Shown here one piece after another: positions 7,758 through 16,282 of a stretch of DNA of 64,000 nucleotides. Each line of letters starts with the position of its first letter. Position 1 is the first letter of the stretch. The stretch is from contig JACRNU010000030.1 in the NCBI GenBank assembly GCA_016234805.1, positions 91,406-155,405 of the forward strand. The letters run 5' to 3'. Origin of the DNA: Elusimicrobiota bacterium (lineage in GTDB: Bacteria > Elusimicrobiota > Elusimicrobia > UBA1565 > UBA9628). A program made the translations under genes and the position numbers. The notes below the pieces were generated by a model. It was not told where the DNA came from and did not search any database. It saw only the letters and a program-made list of their open reading frames with translations.

Positions 7758-9680
7758 TCAGCGCCTCTTCTTGCCAGGTTTGCGTTGGAGTTCAACGAGC
7801 CGCTGCTTGGCGGGCTCGAATGACTCGTCTTTGGCCAGGGCTTCGCGGAAAAGAGACACAGCCTTGTCTCGTTGGCCGGTCTTTTCCAGAAGGACCGCGT
7901 AAGAATAATAGGGGACCGGGTCGGCTGGGGACAGGGCCAGGGCTTTCTCGTAGCACGACTTGGCCTCCTTCAACCTTCCGCTGTCGCGGTACAGGGCGCC
8001 GAGGTTGACCCATGCCTGGGTATACGCGGGGTCGAGGTCCAGGCTGAGCCGGTACCTTTTGACGGCAGCGGTCTTGTCCTTGTCCGCGGCGAGGAAGAGG
8101 GCGTAGCCGAACTGGAACACCGGGCTGCCAGGCAAGAGGGTCACGGCTTTCTCATAGCAGAAGGCCGCGGCCTTGCGGTCTCCGGCCGCGGCATGCGCCA
8201 TGCCGAGGTTCAGCCAGGCTTCAGCGAACCCGGGGTCCGTTCGCAGGGCCTGGATGTATTCCCTGGAAGCCTCGGCGAGCTTTCCCTCCTGCCTGAGGAT
8301 ATTGCCGCGGATGAAGGAAGCCCTGGCGGTCTGATCCGCGAGCGGCGCCTTCAGGAAAAGCGTACGGTCGCTTTCCCAGTCATGGTTGCGGGCGTGGGTC
8401 CGGAAGCCGAATGCCGCGAGCATGAGCGCGGCCAGGATCCCGGCAGCGGGCAAGGCCCATCTCGGCCGAGACTCCGCCAGGGTTGCGATCCCTGAGCCCA
8501 CGGCCCAGCAGGCTCCGGCCATCACCATATAGAGGTAGCGCTCCGCGATGGGGTTGAAGAGGGGAAGTATCCCGGAGACCGGGATGAGGCTCATGAAGCA
8601 CCACGCGACTCCGAACGAAGACATGGGATGCGTAGGCCGCAGGACAACGGCATAAAGGATGAGCAGTCCCAGGAGAGCCAGGGAGGAGAAGACCCTGAAG
8701 CTGAACATGGGGAACAGGCCAGGGGAACGGTCCACCACCAGGGGTTCAGGGAAGATCATCAGCCTGAAGTACTCGTTGAAGGCAACGGACATGGTCCAGA
8801 GCCATGCCGTGCGGTCCTTGTAGAGCCTTTCCGATTCCGAAGAGGCGCGCGAGAAGAACCGGCTTTCCCAGAGCTTGGGCACCGCGGGCTTGGCCGTGGA
8901 GCCGGGTTCATGGACCGAGGAGGCGTAGCTGTCGATGGCTGAGCGCAGGGCCGGTGTGCTGCCGAGTCCTGAGTATTGGAAACGCGGCGCCCAGAACGCG
9001 GCATAGGCCGCGACGATCAGGACGCACAGCGCCGCGGTCCAGGCCAGGCGGGCGCGCCTGCGAGCCTCCAGCGGAAAGCACGCCTCGGCCAGCAGCACGA
9101 GCAGGGGAAGGCTCGCGGCCATCTCCTTGGAGAGCAGTCCCAGGCCGAAGAGGCCCGCGCAGGCCGCGATCACCAGCGGCGTCCGTGAAGCGGAGGAGGC
9201 TCGCGTCTTGAGATAGACCCAGAGTCCCGCGAACACGAAGAAGGCGGCCAGGAGGTCCGGCCTGAAGCAGACGGCATTGACCGCCTCGGTTCCTAGGGGA
9301 TGAAGCCCGAACAAGAGTCCCGCGAGCAGAGCAGCGGGCCAGGACGCGGTCATCAATAATGCCAGGGCATAGACCCAGAGGCTGTTGGCGGAGTGGATGA
9401 GCAGATTGGTGAGGTGATAGCCCGCCGGGTTGAAGCCCCAGACCGTGCGGTCCAAGACCAGGGAGGCGAGGAACACGGGCCTGTTGCCTGCCAGGACCCA
9501 GGGGGAAGAAGCGTAGAATTTCGGGTCGAGCAGGAACCGGATGTTCCCCGGTTCTCCCAGGAAAGGGTTGTTCAGCACATAGAGGTGGTCGTCCCAGACA
9601 AAGCCGTTGCGCAGGGAGTTGGAGTAGGCTGCGAAGACCGCTGCGAGGATGAGGGCTCCGGCCAGAACATGGCGCCTCAT
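7758..9680 (-). CDS. TMTC-like O-glycosyltransferase: GT-C membrane domain plus TPR repeats
   Basis: A 640-residue protein. The first ~430 residues are polytopic, with the first loop reading FVWDDHLYVLNNP (GT-C acidic motif) and later NLLIHSANSLWVYAL and NPIAERYLYM. The rest is a series of TPR units (AWLNLGMAHAAAGDRKAA, AWVNLGALYRDSGRLKEA, PYYSYAVLLEKTGQRDKA). This is the architecture of TMTC-type O-mannosyltransferases, which use a polyprenyl-phosphate sugar on exported proteins. ATG 9680 is chosen over an upstream start. TATGAT at 9690-9695 (minus strand) lies only 9 nt upstream, so its mRNA leader would be very short. First gene of the leftward operon. Confidence 0.82.
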   Translation of the reverse strand: MRRHVLAGALILAAVFAAYSNSLRNGFVWDDHLYVLNNPFLGEPGNIRFLLDPKFYASSPWVLAGNRPVFLASLVLDRTVWGFNPAGYHLTNLLIHSANSLWVYALALLMTASWPAALLAGLLFGLHPLGTEAVNAVCFRPDLLAAFFVFAGLWVYLKTRASSASRTPLVIAACAGLFGLGLLSKEMAASLPLLVLLAEACFPLEARRRARLAWTAALCVLIVAAYAAFWAPRFQYSGLGSTPALRSAIDSYASSVHEPGSTAKPAVPKLWESRFFSRASSESERLYKDRTAWLWTMSVAFNEYFRLMIFPEPLVVDRSPGLFPMFSFRVFSSLALLGLLILYAVVLRPTHPMSSFGVAWCFMSLIPVSGILPLFNPIAERYLYMVMAGACWAVGSGIATLAESRPRWALPAAGILAALMLAAFGFRTHARNHDWESDRTLFLKAPLADQTARASFIRGNILRQEGKLAEASREYIQALRTDPGFAEAWLNLGMAHAAAGDRKAAAFCYEKAVTLLPGSPVFQFGYALFLAADKDKTAAVKRYRLSLDLDPAYTQAWVNLGALYRDSGRLKEAKSCYEKALALSPADPVPYYSYAVLLEKTGQRDKAVSLFREALAKDESFEPAKQRLVELQRKPGKKRR

Positions 9681-9709
9681 GGCATCCCAATCATACCAAT
9701 TGCCGCTGA

Positions 9710-9739
9710 TTGAAGGCCCTGAGCGCAAAGAGCTATAGT
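9710..9739 (+). promoter_or_regulatory. Putative sigma70 promoter of the PqqD/radical-SAM operon
   Basis: TTGAAG (9710-9715) and TATAGT (9734-9739) are separated by 18 bp, 25 bp before the PqqD start codon. The 84-bp gap between divergent genes must hold promoters for both directions. Confidence 0.5.
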
Positions 9740-9763
9740 AACTCGATAAAGGGAGGTCACGAC

Positions 9764-10051
9764 ATGCCCAAGACCGAGACGCGCAAGCCGCAAGCGTTCA
9801 AGCATTCCAGCCGGGTGGCTTGGCGCAAGGTGGCTGACGAAGCCGTCATCCTCGATGTCGAGACCGCGGCCTACTACTCCCTGAGCGGGACCGGCCTGCG
9901 CATCTGGGAGCTCCTCGGCGAGGGAAAGCTCGTGGAGGACATCGTCTCGCGGCTGGGCGCCGAGTTCGACGCCTCTGAAGACGTCATCCGGCGCGACTGC
10001 CGGGAGCTCGTCGAGCGCCTGCGCCGGGAGAAGATGATCGAGCCGGCGTGA
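9764..10051 (+). CDS. PqqD-family peptide chaperone (RiPP recognition element)
   Basis: A 95-residue PqqD-like protein: VAWRKVADEAVILDVETAAYYSLSG forms the beta-hairpin and GLRIWELLGEGKLVEDIVSRL the following helices of the winged-helix RRE. Such proteins bind the leader of a ribosomally made peptide and present it to a modifying enzyme. GGGAGG at 9751-9756, 7 nt upstream, fixes the ATG at 9764. The stop overlaps the next gene, a radical SAM enzyme, by 4 nt (GTGA), so the two products are made together. A candidate client peptide with a YxxPxLxxxG motif is encoded at 15253-15378. Some PqqD-like proteins in polysaccharide loci have no known peptide client, so the pairing is inference. Confidence 0.82.
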   Translation: MPKTETRKPQAFKHSSRVAWRKVADEAVILDVETAAYYSLSGTGLRIWELLGEGKLVEDIVSRLGAEFDASEDVIRRDCRELVERLRREKMIEPA

Positions 10052-11370
10052 GCAGCGGCTGCCGGGCCGCGGTCAGTGGCCGCTTCGTGTTCGTGGACCC
10101 CCCGAGTCCTCCCGGCTTCATCAGCTTCAAGCACTCCCACGCCGGGTTCGGCGAGTTCTGCAAATCCAGCCGTCTGCGCCTGCCCACGCTCGACCTTTTC
10201 CACGGCGCGACCCTGCTGATCGAGAACAACGTCCGGGCCGAGGTCGTGGATGCTCCGCTCCTCGGGCTCGACGACCGCTCCTGCTGCGCCGAGGTCCTTG
10301 CCCGGCGCCCTTCTCACGTGGCGATCAGGACAGGAGGGTTCTCCCTTCCCCGCGACCTCGCGTGGGCGGCGCTCCTGAGGCGGTCGTTCAAGGGACGCAT
10401 CCTGTTCTTCGGCCCTGCCGCGGACGCGGAAAGCCGGGCCATCCTTGACTCGGGCGCGGCTGACGCCGTGGTGGTGGGAGACGGGCCGGCCGGCTTCCTT
10501 GACCTGGCCAGGAGCGGAAGGCTCTGGAAGGCCGAGGGGGAGGCGGGGAGCAGAGAGCTTCCCGCGGACATGGATTTCCTCCCTGTGCCGGCTTGGAACC
10601 TCACGGACTACCGGCGCTACTCCTTCGTGACGGCGCAGACCTCCTGGGGCTGTCCCATGGTCTGCGGGTACTGCCCGCAGCCGCTCAGCCAGGGTTCGAA
10701 GGTCCGCGCCAGGTCCGTGGGCTCCGTCGCGGCCGAGTTCTCGGCGCTCAGGTCGCGTTACGGCCTGCGCTTCGTCCAGCTGAGGGACCCGGACTTCTGC
10801 GTTGACCGCGCCAGGGCCGAGGCGCTCTGCGAGGCCCTGGTCCGGGCCGGCGCGCCCCTGGCCTGGGGCTGCGAGACCAGGCTCGAGCGGCTCGACAAGG
10901 GCCTGATGAGGCTGATGGCTGAGGCCGGCTGCCTGCGCGTCGCCTTCGGGGTCGAGTCCATGAGCCCGGCGGTCCTCAAGGCCATTGGCAGGAGCCACCC
11001 CGGCCCTGCCTTCATCCGGCGCCAAGTCCAGGCGCTGAAGGCGGCCGGCATCCTGACCTATGGGCTTTACATGGTCGGACTTCCGGGCGAGACCCGGGAG
11101 AGCGCGCTCGCGCTCATCGACTTCGCGTTGAGCCTGGACACCGAGGCCGCCTCCTTCTCCATGGCCATGCCCTTCCCGGGAACGGCGCTCGAACGGCGCG
11201 CGGCTGCCGAGGGCTGGATCGAGGCTCCCGGCCCCTGGAGGCTGACGAGCTGCGTGCCCTCCATGCGCAACGAGAACATGGACTCCCGGGAGATCGAAGA
11301 GCTCTTCCTTCTTGCCAAGCGGCGATGGCATGAGCGCCCCAGGAGAGCGGAGGTCGCTGCCGGCCGATGA
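10048..11370 (+). CDS. B12-binding-type radical SAM enzyme
   Basis: A 440-residue protein. An N-terminal Rossmann-like region (ILFFGPAADAESRAILDSG) resembles cobalamin-binding domains and is followed by the radical SAM core with CxxxCxxC in SWGCPMVCGYCPQ (about residues 205-215). Later motifs include VQLRDPDFC, LRVAFGVESMSP and YGLYMVGLPGETRES, typical of the class B/B12-radical SAM group. These enzymes often methylate or otherwise modify unactivated carbons. GTG 10048 overlaps the PqqD stop, so it is the best candidate partner of that chaperone. Substrate unknown. Confidence 0.85.
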   Translation: MSSGCRAAVSGRFVFVDPPSPPGFISFKHSHAGFGEFCKSSRLRLPTLDLFHGATLLIENNVRAEVVDAPLLGLDDRSCCAEVLARRPSHVAIRTGGFSLPRDLAWAALLRRSFKGRILFFGPAADAESRAILDSGAADAVVVGDGPAGFLDLARSGRLWKAEGEAGSRELPADMDFLPVPAWNLTDYRRYSFVTAQTSWGCPMVCGYCPQPLSQGSKVRARSVGSVAAEFSALRSRYGLRFVQLRDPDFCVDRARAEALCEALVRAGAPLAWGCETRLERLDKGLMRLMAEAGCLRVAFGVESMSPAVLKAIGRSHPGPAFIRRQVQALKAAGILTYGLYMVGLPGETRESALALIDFALSLDTEAASFSMAMPFPGTALERRAAAEGWIEAPGPWRLTSCVPSMRNENMDSREIEELFLLAKRRWHERPRRAEVAAGR

Positions 11371-12419
11371 GGATCGCCCTGGCTTGGATCGACCCGGGAG
11401 ACCCCACGGATGCCGCTGTGGCGTCCGGTCTGGCCGCAGCCCTGGAGGCCCTCGGCCACGAGCTTGTCTTGGTGGGGCCAAGGCGCCACGGCGGGGTCCC
11501 CAGCCGGGCCGGAAGGTTCCGCTTCGCGAGCGCCGGGACCGTATCCGAGCTTCGAGGGCTCCAGCAGCGCTTCGGATTCGACCTTTGGCATTGCCACGTA
11601 TTCGGGCGGTCCCACCGGCTCCTGGTGCGGGCGCTGGAGCTCGAGCGCTGGCCCATGATCGCGAGCCTGCATCTCGTGCTGCCGGACTACCTGCGCTTCG
11701 CCGGAGGCGTGAGCGGACTGGGAGCGCTCCTGCGGCGGGCGCGGCACGCGACCGCGGTGTCGGCTTCGAGCCTGGACGAGGCGGAGCGGCTCTGGCCCTT
11801 CCTTCGGGGCCGGTCGTCGGTCGTGACATGCGGGGTGGCGGAGGCCCTGCCGGATTTCAAGGCCGCCCGAGTCCGAATCCCGCGATCACCTTACATCTTC
11901 TGCGCCGCCAGGCAGGCGCCCTACAAGGGCCTCGACATCCTGCTCATGGCCTTCTCCAAGTTGAGGGAGGCCAGGCCTGACCTCAAACTGGTCATCGCGG
12001 GCAGGGACCAGCTGGACGGAGCCTTGCCCCGCTTCGCAGAGAGGCTGGGCTTGGACGGGAGCGTGCTCTTCTCCGGCGCCCTTGCCCCAGCCGAGGTGCG
12101 GCGTCTCATCCGGGGCTGCCTCCTCTTCGTCCTGCCCTCCCGCAGGGAGGCCTTGGGCATGGCTCTCCTCGAGGCCATGGCTGAGGGCAAGGCGTGCGTC
12201 GCTTCCCGGGTCGGCGGCATCCCGGAGGCCGCCGGACACGGCAAGCACGCCCTGTTGGTGCCCTCCGGCGACGTCCCGGCCCTGGCCAGCGCCATGGAAA
12301 GGCTCGCTTCGGACGCGGCCTTGAGGGAGCGCCTTGGAAGGGCCGCGAGGCAGAGGAGCCTGCGATTCAGCTGGGGGAAGGCCGCGGCCGCCTTCAGCGT
12401 CCTCTATGACCGAGCCTGA
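11367..12419 (+). CDS. GT4-family glycosyltransferase
   Basis: A full-length GT-B enzyme of 350 residues: N-lobe with DLWHCHVFGRSHRLLVRAL and TAVSASSLDEAERL, C-lobe with FCAARQAPYKGLDILLMAF, LFVLPSRREALGMALLEAMAEG and VASRVGGIPEAAGHG. Its ATG overlaps the radical SAM stop by 4 nt and its own stop lies inside the next gene. The C-lobe is close to that of the GT4 at 4606-5649. Specificity cannot be read from sequence. Confidence 0.88.
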   Translation: MRIALAWIDPGDPTDAAVASGLAAALEALGHELVLVGPRRHGGVPSRAGRFRFASAGTVSELRGLQQRFGFDLWHCHVFGRSHRLLVRALELERWPMIASLHLVLPDYLRFAGGVSGLGALLRRARHATAVSASSLDEAERLWPFLRGRSSVVTCGVAEALPDFKAARVRIPRSPYIFCAARQAPYKGLDILLMAFSKLREARPDLKLVIAGRDQLDGALPRFAERLGLDGSVLFSGALAPAEVRRLIRGCLLFVLPSRREALGMALLEAMAEGKACVASRVGGIPEAAGHGKHALLVPSGDVPALASAMERLASDAALRERLGRAARQRSLRFSWGKAAAAFSVLYDRA

Positions 12420-13530
12420 GCGGGTGAGGCTCGAGGACTGGGCCAGGGTCCCGGACCCGGGCTGGGACAGGAAGGGCACGGGCCGCCTCATGGACGCGGC
12501 CTGGTCCGTGAACGCCAACTCGGCCTGGACCAAGGCGTACACCGGGTACTGGTGCCCGCGGCACGCGCGGGGCATCAAGGTCGTCTACTACGGCGCGCCC
12601 GTGGTCGCGCGGGAGGCGCCCCGGCCGGCAGGGCCGTCCTTGCCCTGGCCGTACATCCTCTGCGCCGCCAGGCTCGGGGAATACAAGGGCGTCGACGTGC
12701 TCGCCATGGCTTTCGCCGAGGTCGCCTCCCGCGTGGACCGCGTCCGGCTGGTCCTGGCCGGAGCCGACCATTCGGAAGGGAAGCTCTTTGCGTTCACCGA
12801 GAGGCTCGGGCTCGGCGACAGGGTGGTCTGGCTGGGGCAGCAGTCCCACCCAAGGGTCCTCGGACTCATGCGAGGGAGCCTTTTCTGCGTTCTGCCGAGC
12901 AGGCGCGAGAGCCTGGGAGGGGCCGTCATCGAGGCCATGGCCATGGGCAAAGCGGTCGTGGCCTCTCGGACAGGAGGGATCCCGGAGCTCGTGACGCACG
13001 GCCGTTCAGGGCTTCTCGTGGAGCCCAAGGACCCGGCAGCCCTGGCCCGGGCCATGCTCAGGCTCCTGAAGGACCCGGCAAAGACCGCGAGGATGGGCTC
13101 CGCGGCCCGGCGCAGGAGCCGCCGATTCTCCTGGGACCGCGCCTTGGACGGCTACGCCCGTGAGTGGGCTTCGCATCCCTCCTGGCGGCCTGGAGGCGCG
13201 GTGGGGTTCGCTGTCTGGGATTCGGGAGCGGACCAGACCTGCGGGGCCATCGCCAAGAGCGTGATGGAGGGCCTGCGCCGCCGGAGACAGCCTTTCGTCC
13301 TGTGCTGTTGGCGCTCGGAGGCAGGCGAGCCTTTCAGGCAGGAGGTCCCCGGAGGGGTCGTCTACAGGCTCGGTCCGTATCCTCGGGTGATCTCGGCCCA
13401 ACTCGGCCGCATCGCCCGGACCGAGGATGTCGCGGTCTGGCATCTGCTGGTCATCCGCTACCGGCGCTTGCAGGGGCTCTTGGAGTTCCTCAGGGCCGCA
13501 AGGGTCCGGCCGGTGGTGACCCTGGCCTAG
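12406..13530 (+). CDS. Rearranged GT4-like protein (C-lobe followed by an N-lobe start)
   Basis: A 374-residue product in an odd order. It opens with the tail of an N-lobe (SVNANSAWTKAY, KVVYYGAP), continues with a complete C-lobe (ILCAARLGEYKGVDVLAMAF, FCVLPSRRESLGGAVIEAMAMG, VVASRTGGIPELV) and, after residue ~260, adds ~110 residues that look like the beginning of another GT4 N-lobe (VGFAVWDSGADQTCGAIAKSVMEGL), stopping at VVTLA. A recombination or deletion between tandem GT4 genes explains this; a working permuted enzyme is less likely. ATG 12406 overlaps the preceding gene by 14 bp. Confidence 0.7.
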   Translation: MTEPERVRLEDWARVPDPGWDRKGTGRLMDAAWSVNANSAWTKAYTGYWCPRHARGIKVVYYGAPVVAREAPRPAGPSLPWPYILCAARLGEYKGVDVLAMAFAEVASRVDRVRLVLAGADHSEGKLFAFTERLGLGDRVVWLGQQSHPRVLGLMRGSLFCVLPSRRESLGGAVIEAMAMGKAVVASRTGGIPELVTHGRSGLLVEPKDPAALARAMLRLLKDPAKTARMGSAARRRSRRFSWDRALDGYAREWASHPSWRPGGAVGFAVWDSGADQTCGAIAKSVMEGLRRRRQPFVLCCWRSEAGEPFRQEVPGGVVYRLGPYPRVISAQLGRIARTEDVAVWHLLVIRYRRLQGLLEFLRAARVRPVVTLA

Positions 13531-13538
13531 GAACTGCC

Positions 13539-14582
13539 ATGTTCTCGATCATCATCCCCACGCTCAACCGGTCACGGTCCCTTATCCGAGCTCTGCGTTC
13601 CCTGAGAGGACAGGATTTTCCCGCCCACGGGTTCGAGGCGCTGATCGTGGACAACGGCTCGACGGATCCGACCCGGAGCGTCGCGGAGGGGTTCATCGCG
13701 CGTCATCCGGGGCATCGGTTCCGGTACATCCATGAGCCGGAGCAGGGGCTCTTGTTCGTTCGGAATCGAGGAGCGTCCGAGGCGCGCGGGGACATCCTGG
13801 TCTTCATCGATGACGACATCGAGCCCGCCTTGGGGTGGCTGAAGGCCATCCAGCGCTCCTTCGTTGACCCAAGCGTTCAGCTCGTGGGCGGCCGCATCCT
13901 GCCCAGGTACGAGGCGCGGCCCCCTGCCTGGCTGGAGTGGTTCTGGACCGGGCATCCCGAAGGCCGGTTCTGCGCCCCCTTGGGCCTGCTCGATTTCGGG
14001 AGCAAGGCCCGGGCGATCGATCCTCAATTCATCTGGGGCGACAATTTCTCGATCCGGAGGAAGACCCTGTTCGATCTTGGAGGATTCCACCCGGAATACC
14101 TCCCTTGGGAGGCGCGGCGATTCGAGGGGGATGGAGAGGTCGGCCTCACCAGGAAGGCCAAGGCGGCTGGGTGCAAGGCGGTCTACCACCCCAAAGCTTT
14201 GGTCCGCCATCGGGTCCCGAAGGAGAGGATGACCCCCGAGTACTTCGAGAAGAGGTTCTTCTTCAGCGGCGTAGGCGGCTCCTTCACCCGGCTCAGGGAA
14301 TCCGGCGGCAGACTCGAAGATGATGGAGCGAAGAGCAGGCGGAAGGACCGTTTGAAGGAGCGCTTCGAGAACATCGGCGCGTTCGACCCGTCCGACCGGG
14401 ATCCGGAGAAACAGGCCCTGGTGGAGCGCTTCAACCGCGCTTATCGGGAGGGCTTCGAGTTCCATCAGGCCGCGGTCCGAAGAAGTCCCGCGCTCTTGAG
14501 GTGGGTCCTGAGGAAGGACTATTTGGACTGCAAGCTGCCCCGCTTGAGTGCCGGCGGCTTCCTGCCGCGGCTGAGCCCGTGA
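13539..14582 (+). CDS. GT2-family glycosyltransferase
   Basis: An N-terminal GT-A domain of ~230 residues: FSIIIPTLNRSRSLIRALRS, ALIVDNGSTDPT, EQGLLFVRNRG and the metal-binding FIDDDIEP. GDNFSIRRKTLFDLGGF and FEGDGEVGLTRKAKAAG complete the acceptor side. The C-terminal ~100 residues are basic and helical. It begins 8 nt after the preceding stop, and its own stop is overlapped by the methyltransferase start (GTGA). Probably adds one sugar of a surface glycan or glycoconjugate; donor unknown. Confidence 0.87.
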   Translation: MFSIIIPTLNRSRSLIRALRSLRGQDFPAHGFEALIVDNGSTDPTRSVAEGFIARHPGHRFRYIHEPEQGLLFVRNRGASEARGDILVFIDDDIEPALGWLKAIQRSFVDPSVQLVGGRILPRYEARPPAWLEWFWTGHPEGRFCAPLGLLDFGSKARAIDPQFIWGDNFSIRRKTLFDLGGFHPEYLPWEARRFEGDGEVGLTRKAKAAGCKAVYHPKALVRHRVPKERMTPEYFEKRFFFSGVGGSFTRLRESGGRLEDDGAKSRRKDRLKERFENIGAFDPSDRDPEKQALVERFNRAYREGFEFHQAAVRRSPALLRWVLRKDYLDCKLPRLSAGGFLPRLSP

Positions 14583-15226
14583 TCCGCCCCGAGAGGCACG
14601 AGGGTTGGGAGGCCTGCTGGCTTCGCCACCGGCCTTACAACGCGCGCAAGCTGGAACGCTACTTTCGGGTCTTCGACATCGACAGCCTGCCGAAGGACTC
14701 GCGGATACTGGACATCGGGGCGGGACTCGGCGACTCCCTCCGGCTCCTCATGGCCCGCGGATTCCACGATGTGCGGGGCATCGAGCCCAACAGGGTCCTG
14801 CTGGGGCTGGCAGGGGATCTTCCGATGCGCGAGGGCTCCTGCCTCGACCCGGGTTGGGCGCCTCCCGGCAGTTTCGATTGCGTCCTGATCTTCGGGGTAC
14901 TGCACCACCTCGGGTCCCGCGGCGAGGTGGAGACCGCCCTCCGAGGCGCTTTCTCCCTTCTAAGGAAAGGCGGTTTCCTCTGCTGCGTGGAACCGCGGCC
15001 CAGCATCATCAGGAGGGCGGCCATGGCCGTCTTGCCCCTGATCCCGGTGCCGAGGTTCTTCGGGTACGCGTCGACCGCGGCCGAGCTCATGAGGCTGGAG
15101 GGCGAGGGACTGCGCCGCTGGTTCGGCATCCAGCCGAGCCTGCTGAAGACCGCGGAAGCGGCCGGATTCAAGAGCGTGTTCATCCATGATGACTGGCGCT
15201 GCGCCTTCCTCAAGCTTCGGAAATGA
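14579..15226 (+). CDS. Class I SAM-dependent methyltransferase
   Basis: A 215-residue protein with Rossmann methyltransferase motifs: RILDIGAGLGDSLRLL (SAM-binding motif I), GIEPNR (motif II acidic residue) and FDCVLIFGVLHHLGS (motif IV region), then a helix-rich C-terminus. GTG 14579 overlaps the preceding glycosyltransferase stop by 4 nt; the small leader-like peptide gene begins 26 nt after its stop. It could methylate a sugar or the peptide product; sequence alone does not separate these. Confidence 0.82.
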   Translation: MIRPERHEGWEACWLRHRPYNARKLERYFRVFDIDSLPKDSRILDIGAGLGDSLRLLMARGFHDVRGIEPNRVLLGLAGDLPMREGSCLDPGWAPPGSFDCVLIFGVLHHLGSRGEVETALRGAFSLLRKGGFLCCVEPRPSIIRRAAMAVLPLIPVPRFFGYASTAAELMRLEGEGLRRWFGIQPSLLKTAEAAGFKSVFIHDDWRCAFLKLRK

Positions 15227-15252
15227 TATGATGAGGCTGGAGTATATCCGCG

Positions 15253-15378
15253 ATGACCAGGAATGACCACAAGAAGCGCCCGGCCAAGGGCGACAAGCCT
15301 GCGCGCGGGGGCAAGAAGAAGTACAACAAGCCCGAGCTTGAGAAGCACGGGGTCCTCTCCATCGTCGAGGGGGACTAG
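15253..15378 (+). CDS. 41-aa RiPP-precursor-like peptide ending at a lasso-type leader motif
   Basis: A small, highly basic peptide. Its first half is Lys/Arg/Gly-rich and its second half carries YNKPELEKHG, which fits the YxxPxLxxxG leader motif bound by PqqD-like recognition elements in lasso peptide and related RiPP systems. Only eight residues follow (VLSIVEGD), leaving almost no room for a core peptide. GGAG at 15239-15242 lies 10 nt upstream of the ATG. It sits between a methyltransferase and a StrF-like gene, in the same direction as PqqD and three radical SAM genes. Known: the motif is the signature of lasso-type leaders. Inferred: it is the client of the PqqD protein and perhaps of the HPr-kinase-like protein, its Ser or C-terminal Asp being candidate modification sites. 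Confidence 0.68.
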   Translation: MTRNDHKKRPAKGDKPARGGKKKYNKPELEKHGVLSIVEGD

Positions 15379-15442
15379 TTCTCCCCGCTAGGGAGATGCC
15401 CTCGGCCGGGCCCTGCCGGAACCTGGCCAGGATGCCGACCTG

Positions 15443-16282
15443 ATGCTGAGCGTCATCGTCTCTTCCCAAGACCCTGACCTGTCATCAGCGCACCGCGCCC
15501 ATGTGGCCCGGACGGTCGGGACCGGCCACGAATACCGGAGGATCCCCAACCGCGCCGGCCGCATGGGCCTGGCGGCCGCGTACAACCTGGGCGCGGCCCG
15601 ATCGAAGGGAGAGGTCCTGGTGTTCATGCACGATGACGCCTCTTTCCTGACCCGGGGTTGGGGAGCTCTCCTGGAGCGCAAGTTCCGGGCCGACCCCTCC
15701 CTCGGCCTCGTGGGCGTGGCCGGGACCCGCCGCCTGGAACGCGACGACCTGCGCTGGGAAGCGGCAGGCTCTCCCCACCTCAGAGGCCGCGTGGTGGTCG
15801 AGCACCCCGACGGGTCCAAGGCCCTGAGCGTCTTCTCCTGGGACCGGGCCGATGACGATGTCGTGGCCTTGGACGGGCTCTTCCTCGCCGTGCGCCGGGA
15901 GCTCTTCGACTCCGGCCGGGGTCTCGGCCGCGTGAGATTCGATTCGGAGACCTTCGACGGGTTCCATTTCTACGACCTGGACCTGGCCATGCAGGTCCGC
16001 AGGACGCACCGGTGCGTGGCGTCCTGGGACATCCTCCTCAGCCACCGCTCGACCGGCCTGCGGGACGCGGCTTGGGTTTCCGCGGCAGGCCGCTTCCGGA
16101 AGAAATACGACCATGAACTGCCGGCCGTCTGCGCGGGCTCACAGGCCGGCCGGGGCGGCGGCGCCGCGGTGAGGCACTTCGGACTGGAGGGGGAGGGGGA
16201 ACGGGTGTTAAGCCGCCTTGGCCTTCTTCCGGCCGGGGTGGTCGGGCGAACCAGGGGGTCCGCGGGAGGGGCGTCCGGATGA
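15443..16282 (+). CDS. StrF-like GT2 glycosyltransferase
   Basis: A 279-residue protein with a GT-A fold: LSVIVSSQDPDLSS at the N-terminus, GLAAAYNLGAARSKGEVLVFMHDDA with the HDD metal motif, then LGLVGVAGTRRL and VVALDGLFLAVRREL. FHFYDLDLAMQVRR is the acceptor/catalytic region. This matches the glycosyltransferase-like domain first seen in streptomycin biosynthesis protein StrF. The final ~40 residues are Gly-rich and poorly conserved. Its stop overlaps the next radical SAM gene by 4 nt. Confidence 0.75.
   Translation: MLSVIVSSQDPDLSSAHRAHVARTVGTGHEYRRIPNRAGRMGLAAAYNLGAARSKGEVLVFMHDDASFLTRGWGALLERKFRADPSLGLVGVAGTRRLERDDLRWEAAGSPHLRGRVVVEHPDGSKALSVFSWDRADDDVVALDGLFLAVRRELFDSGRGLGRVRFDSETFDGFHFYDLDLAMQVRRTHRCVASWDILLSHRSTGLRDAAWVSAAGRFRKKYDHELPAVCAGSQAGRGGGAAVRHFGLEGEGERVLSRLGLLPAGVVGRTRGSAGGASG

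Noticed and set aside
9874-11829. A 651-codon open frame on the minus strand opposite the PqqD/radical SAM genes
   Set aside because: Low-complexity Arg/Pro/Gly/Ala product with no domain; it mirrors the third-position GC bias of well-supported plus-strand genes.
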